Below are positions 7,079 through 9,952 of a stretch of DNA of 9,952 nucleotides, one piece after another. Within the stretch, counting starts at the first letter, position 1; every line of letters starts with the position of its first letter. The translations under genes and the position numbers were made by a program. Under the pieces are notes generated by a model that did not search any database, was not told the origin of the DNA, and saw only the letters and a list, made by a program, of their open reading frames with translations. The DNA is from Desulfobacterales bacterium (GTDB lineage Bacteria; Desulfobacterota; DSM-4660; Desulfatiglandales; Desulfatiglandaceae): positions 1-9,952 of the forward strand of contig JAKLQB010000610.1 of assembly GCA_022013615.1 (NCBI GenBank), in the 5' to 3' direction.

Positions 7079-7792
7079 GTGACACCTCTTGGGGGGCCTG
7101 ATCGGGCTGCATGCGTACGTGAGATGTTTGGACAAATCTCGGACAGGTACGATCTGATGAACCGTTTCATGGCTTTGGGGCAGGATAGAGCCTGGCGCAG
7201 GCAAGCAGTTAGTGCGGCGGCATTGTCACCTGGCGGACTTCTGCTGGACGTGGGCAGCGGTACAGGAGATATCGCCCTGGAGGTCCTGGGACGAGACTCG
7301 ACCCTAAGAGTAATGGCTGTGGATTTCAGCTCTCAGATGATGCAGGTGGGACGTCGAAGGCCGGGTGGCCAAAGGATATTCTGGTGCCACACAGACGCAT
7401 TGGAATTGCCCTTTCCTGACGCCACTTTTGATGCCGTAACATCAGGGTATCTGGTGCGGAACGTGATTGACGTGCGCCGGGCCTTTGAGGAACAAATGCG
7501 CGTGGTCAAGCCCGGTGGCAGGGTGGTCTGTCTCGAAACGTCACCGGCCCGGCGCAATGCACTTCGGCCCCTTGTGCTGTTCCATTTGAAGGTTGTTATT
7601 CCCATGCTGGGTTACCTGATCGCCCGGAACAGGGCCGCTTACATGTACCTGCCAAAGTCCACCCAGGCATTCATGACACCGAACCAGTTGGCAATGATAA
7701 TGGAAAGCATTGGCCTCAAGGATGTATCCTATCATCGATTCATGTTAGGGACCATGGCGGTCCATACGGGTGTGCGCCCTGAGGAGCCGTGA
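7079..7792 (+). CDS. ubiE: Demethylmenaquinone/ubiquinone C-methyltransferase, MenG/UbiE family
   Basis: This SAM-dependent class I methyltransferase most likely carries out the last ring methylation in menaquinone synthesis (demethylmenaquinone to menaquinone), which is the quinone expected in an anaerobe. It has 237 residues from the GTG start, near the family's usual 230-250. The UbiE N-terminal pattern MFGQISDRYDLMNRFMALGQDRAWRR is split over about residues 16-41 and is diagnostic. SAM-binding motif I is LLDVGSGTGDIAL (about 55-67), followed by an acidic residue in VDFSSQMM (about 80-87). DALELPFPDATFDAV and GYLVRNV come next, where UbiE proteins more often have FGLRN, so this copy is a little divergent. 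The C-terminal YMYLPKSTQAF and LGTMAVHTGV correspond to the conserved YxYLxxSIxxF and LTxGIxxxHxG blocks. No other quinone-synthesis gene is in the window. Ubiquinone methylation cannot be excluded from sequence. An unrelated small-molecule methyltransferase is less likely because the UbiE-specific N-terminus is intact. Confidence 0.88.
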   Translation: MTPLGGPDRAACVREMFGQISDRYDLMNRFMALGQDRAWRRQAVSAAALSPGGLLLDVGSGTGDIALEVLGRDSTLRVMAVDFSSQMMQVGRRRPGGQRIFWCHTDALELPFPDATFDAVTSGYLVRNVIDVRRAFEEQMRVVKPGGRVVCLETSPARRNALRPLVLFHLKVVIPMLGYLIARNRAAYMYLPKSTQAFMTPNQLAMIMESIGLKDVSYHRFMLGTMAVHTGVRPEEP

Positions 7793-7928
7793 TGAGTCTG
7801 TCCCGCACAAAAAAACCAACTTCTCATGGACATCCTTGAAAGTTCATGTTATCTGAAGATTCTTAAATCTTATCAAATAGGAATCAAGCGTCCGACCTCA
7901 TTTCTGGACATGACGGGGATTTGCACAC

Positions 7929-7934
7929 AGGAGG
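7929..7934 (+). promoter_or_regulatory. Shine-Dalgarno of the PpiD-like gene
   Basis: A full AGGAGG stands 9 bp before the ATG at 7944, fixing the start just ahead of the positively charged, then hydrophobic, N-terminus. Confidence 0.85.
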
Positions 7935-7943
7935 AAATACTGA

Positions 7944-9845
7944 ATGTTATTAAGTATGATGAGAAAACATGCCAAGTCCTGGCTGATAAAGGTCCTGATA
8001 GGCATTATTGCGCTGGTCTTTGTCTTTTACTTTGGCTATTCCTTCACGGCAAAGGAGGGGTTAAAAATAGCTTACGTGAATGGTGAACTGATCAGCGGGA
8101 TGGAATATCAAAAGGCCTACTGGGACCTATTAGAAGCGCTTCGGAGACAATACAAAGATGTCTGGAACGATAACCTGATAAAGGTATTCGATCTGAAAAA
8201 CAGAGCCTTAGACAACCTAATCAATCAAAAGTTGATCAGCCAGGAAGCCAGAAAAATAGGCCTGGACGTCACAGAAAGTGAAATACAGCAAGCCATTATG
8301 GACTACCCGGCATTTCAGATAGATGGCCAGTTTGACATTAGGCGGTATAGGGGTCTCCTAAACCAGAACCGTATGAAACCAGAGGATTTTGAGGAGGGCA
8401 TGGCCAAGGAACTGCTTGATGGAAAGCTGCAACAATTCCTGCTAACCTTCATGCCGGTAACCGACCAGGAAGTGTTAGACTATTACACCCATACCAACGA
8501 GAAGATCAAAATCAGCCTTGTCCAGTTCAAACCCGAAAAGTTCAAAAAGTCAATCGAACCTGATCAGGCTTCTCTTGAAACATTTTTTGAGGAACGCAGG
8601 GAGGGATACAGAGTCCCCGAAAAGGTCAAACTTGCCTATCTACTGATCGATCCGGATACCTTCAAAGATAAGGTAGTGATCAAGGATCGTGAAATCGAGG
8701 AATATTATGAATATAACATTGATACCTTCTTGCAGCCCAAGGAGGTAAAGGCCCGGCATATCCTATTGAAGTTAGGCCAGGATGCGGCAGAAGAGGAAGA
8801 CAAAAAGGTTAGAGAAAAAGCCACAAAAGTACTGGAAGAAGCCCGGAAGGGAAATGATTTTGCTGCCCTGGCAAAAAAATACTCAGAAGGCCCTACAAGG
8901 TCCGAGGGCGGCGACCTGGGGTACTTCACGGCTGGGAGGATGGTCAAACCCTTTGAAGATGCCGCATTTAAAATGAAAAAGGGGGAAATCAGCGACCTTG
9001 TACGGACCCGCTTTGGTTATCACATAATTAAAGTAGAGGATGTCAAGGAGGCCAGGACGAAAGCACTGGATGAGGTACATGACCAGATTTCAAAAATACT
9101 GCTCAAGACCGGCAGTGCGGAACTTGCCCATGAATACGCTCTGGGCCTTATCGACCAGATGCCCTACGACGCAGACCTTGCCAAATATACGGCGGAGCGT
9201 GAACTTAAGGTAATGTACACTGGAGATTTCTCCCAGGACCAGCGTATACCAGGTATTGGCGGTGACGATAAGCTGCGCCAGTCCCTCTTTTCCCTGCGAA
9301 AAGGTGAGACAAGTGAACTGCTTGAACTGAAGGGGAAATTCTATATTTTTCAGATCGCTGACCGGAAGGAATCCTACTTACCCGAAATGGCGGAAGTTAC
9401 CGATAAACTAAGAGATGAGTATATCGCATATCGTTCGGCCGAAGAAGCAAAAGCTGCTGCTGAAAGCTACCTAACCGCACTGAAAGAGGGAAAGGCTTGG
9501 GATGAACTTGCCAAGGAAAAGCATTTAGAGCCTGAGGATACTGAGTTTTTTACAAGACGGGGTCCTGTTCCCAAAATAGGTAATGCGCCTGATTTACTGG
9601 AAACGGCCTTCAGTCTCAATAGGAACAAGAGATATCCGGATACGATCTTTAAAAACGACAACGGGGCATTTGTCATCAGATGGGAGGCAAGCGAGGGTAT
9701 TGATGAAAGTAAATATCAAGAAGAAAAAGACAAATACCGCTTTTCGCTCATGCAGACAAAGCACCGGAGGGCGTTTCAGGTTTGGGTTGATAGTCTAAAA
9801 AAGAAAGCAGAGATAGAAATTGTTACGCCCTTAACAGAGGGCTGA
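7944..9845 (+). CDS. ppiD: PpiD-like membrane-anchored periplasmic chaperone with parvulin domain
   Basis: This inner-membrane-anchored periplasmic folding factor of the SurA/PpiD group assists proteins leaving the Sec translocon. It has 633 residues, close to E. coli PpiD (about 623). The order is a basic N-terminus (MRKHAK, 6-11), one transmembrane segment (about 13-33, LIGIIALVFVFYFGY), a SurA_N-type chaperone region (about 41-200) containing LDNLINQKLISQEARKIGL, a parvulin (PPIC-type) domain from KARHILLKLG (269-278) through GGDLGYFTAGRMVKPFEDAAF (322-342) to FGYHIIKVED (357-366), and a long C-terminal region. The parvulin motif residues His272, Met333, Phe337 and His360 are present, so isomerase activity is plausible, whereas E. 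coli PpiD is reported as weak or inactive. Two later segments (about 446-476 and 553-584) look like decayed copies of the second half of the parvulin domain. Lysine and glutamate richness suggests a highly helical, soluble periplasmic part. The 151-bp upstream gap shows no convincing promoter. Confidence 0.93.
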   Translation: MLLSMMRKHAKSWLIKVLIGIIALVFVFYFGYSFTAKEGLKIAYVNGELISGMEYQKAYWDLLEALRRQYKDVWNDNLIKVFDLKNRALDNLINQKLISQEARKIGLDVTESEIQQAIMDYPAFQIDGQFDIRRYRGLLNQNRMKPEDFEEGMAKELLDGKLQQFLLTFMPVTDQEVLDYYTHTNEKIKISLVQFKPEKFKKSIEPDQASLETFFEERREGYRVPEKVKLAYLLIDPDTFKDKVVIKDREIEEYYEYNIDTFLQPKEVKARHILLKLGQDAAEEEDKKVREKATKVLEEARKGNDFAALAKKYSEGPTRSEGGDLGYFTAGRMVKPFEDAAFKMKKGEISDLVRTRFGYHIIKVEDVKEARTKALDEVHDQISKILLKTGSAELAHEYALGLIDQMPYDADLAKYTAERELKVMYTGDFSQDQRIPGIGGDDKLRQSLFSLRKGETSELLELKGKFYIFQIADRKESYLPEMAEVTDKLRDEYIAYRSAEEAKAAAESYLTALKEGKAWDELAKEKHLEPEDTEFFTRRGPVPKIGNAPDLLETAFSLNRNKRYPDTIFKNDNGAFVIRWEASEGIDESKYQEEKDKYRFSLMQTKHRRAFQVWVDSLKKKAEIEIVTPLTEG

Positions 9846-9849
9846 ATCT

Positions 9850-9884
9850 ATTGATTATTGACGATTGACTATTGACGATTCTTT
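9850..9884. repeat. Degenerate heptamer tandem repeat (ATTGACG/ATTGACT type)
   Basis: Five 7-bp units follow the ppiD stop codon by 4 bp: ATTGATT, ATTGACG, ATTGACT, ATTGACG, ATTCTTT. The period matches the CAAGGCG array near 2754 although the unit sequence is different. No terminator hairpin was seen between the stop and the array. Confidence 0.75.
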
Positions 9885-9897
9885 ATTTGTGGGTAGT

Positions 9898-9925
9898 GTC
9901 GGTGGTCCGTTGTTAATCGCTAATC
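9898..9925. repeat. Possible further heptamer units
   Basis: GTCGGTG, GTCCGTT, GTTAATC and GCTAATC can be read in 7-bp register just beyond the ATTGACG array. They are degenerate and may be a second decayed array or chance. No gene start is supported in the remaining bases to the window end. Confidence 0.35.
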
Positions 9926-9952
9926 CCACTTGTATTTCAGGTAGTTGGCTGA

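Noticed and set aside
7840..7875. Possible promoter (CTTGAAA followed by AT-rich sequence) before ppiD
   Set aside because: The -35-like element resembles a heat-shock sigma factor site, but no matching -10 is found at the right distance and the sigma70 -10 candidates match only about half the consensus.
7826..8086. 86-residue plus-strand open frame upstream of and overlapping ppiD
   Set aside because: It has no good Shine-Dalgarno, half of it is an out-of-frame reading of the PpiD membrane anchor, and its translation resembles nothing known.

Overview
The window reads as ordinary chromosome from a Gram-negative, probably anaerobic bacterium. Desulfobacterota (the former Deltaproteobacteria) is my best guess. 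The grounds are an inner-membrane PpiD-type periplasmic chaperone, a MenG/UbiE quinone methyltransferase, a DinG/YoaA iron-sulfur helicase, an AlgC-like phosphomannomutase, and short tandem repeats between genes (heptamers and an ACAGGATTA-type nonamer) of a kind I associate with that group. The taxonomic call is inference. No rRNA, tRNA, CRISPR array, IS element or phage gene was seen.

Layout. A phosphomannomutase/phosphoglucomutase gene on the minus strand (1008 down to 1, cut by the window edge) is divergent from six plus-strand genes: an FGGY carbohydrate kinase (1100-2683), a sphingosine-1-phosphate-lyase-like PLP enzyme (2837-4363), a DinG/YoaA helicase (4423-6345), a NUDIX hydrolase (6452-7009), a MenG/UbiE methyltransferase (7079-7792) and a PpiD-like peptidyl-prolyl isomerase (7944-9845). 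Gaps run from 59 to 153 bp, so no stretch over 300 bp lacks a gene. The last 107 bp carry no gene I can support, only degenerate 7-bp repeats.

How the genes fit together. Most look like unrelated housekeeping functions placed side by side: sugar-phosphate metabolism, DNA repair, nucleotide sanitation, quinone synthesis and envelope protein folding. The pair that invites a shared story is the kinase followed by the S1P-lyase homologue. Together they could form a phosphorylate-then-cleave route for an amino-alcohol or polyol substrate, although the enzymes may be independent.

The strongest regulatory observation is in front of the helicase gene. A near-consensus sigma70 promoter (TTGACT, 17 bp, TATATT) is placed so that transcription should begin on or next to the A of the ATG, and no Shine-Dalgarno is present. 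That predicts a leaderless mRNA. The other main regulatory candidate is a perfect 7-bp inverted repeat in the 91-bp divergent region between the mutase and the kinase.
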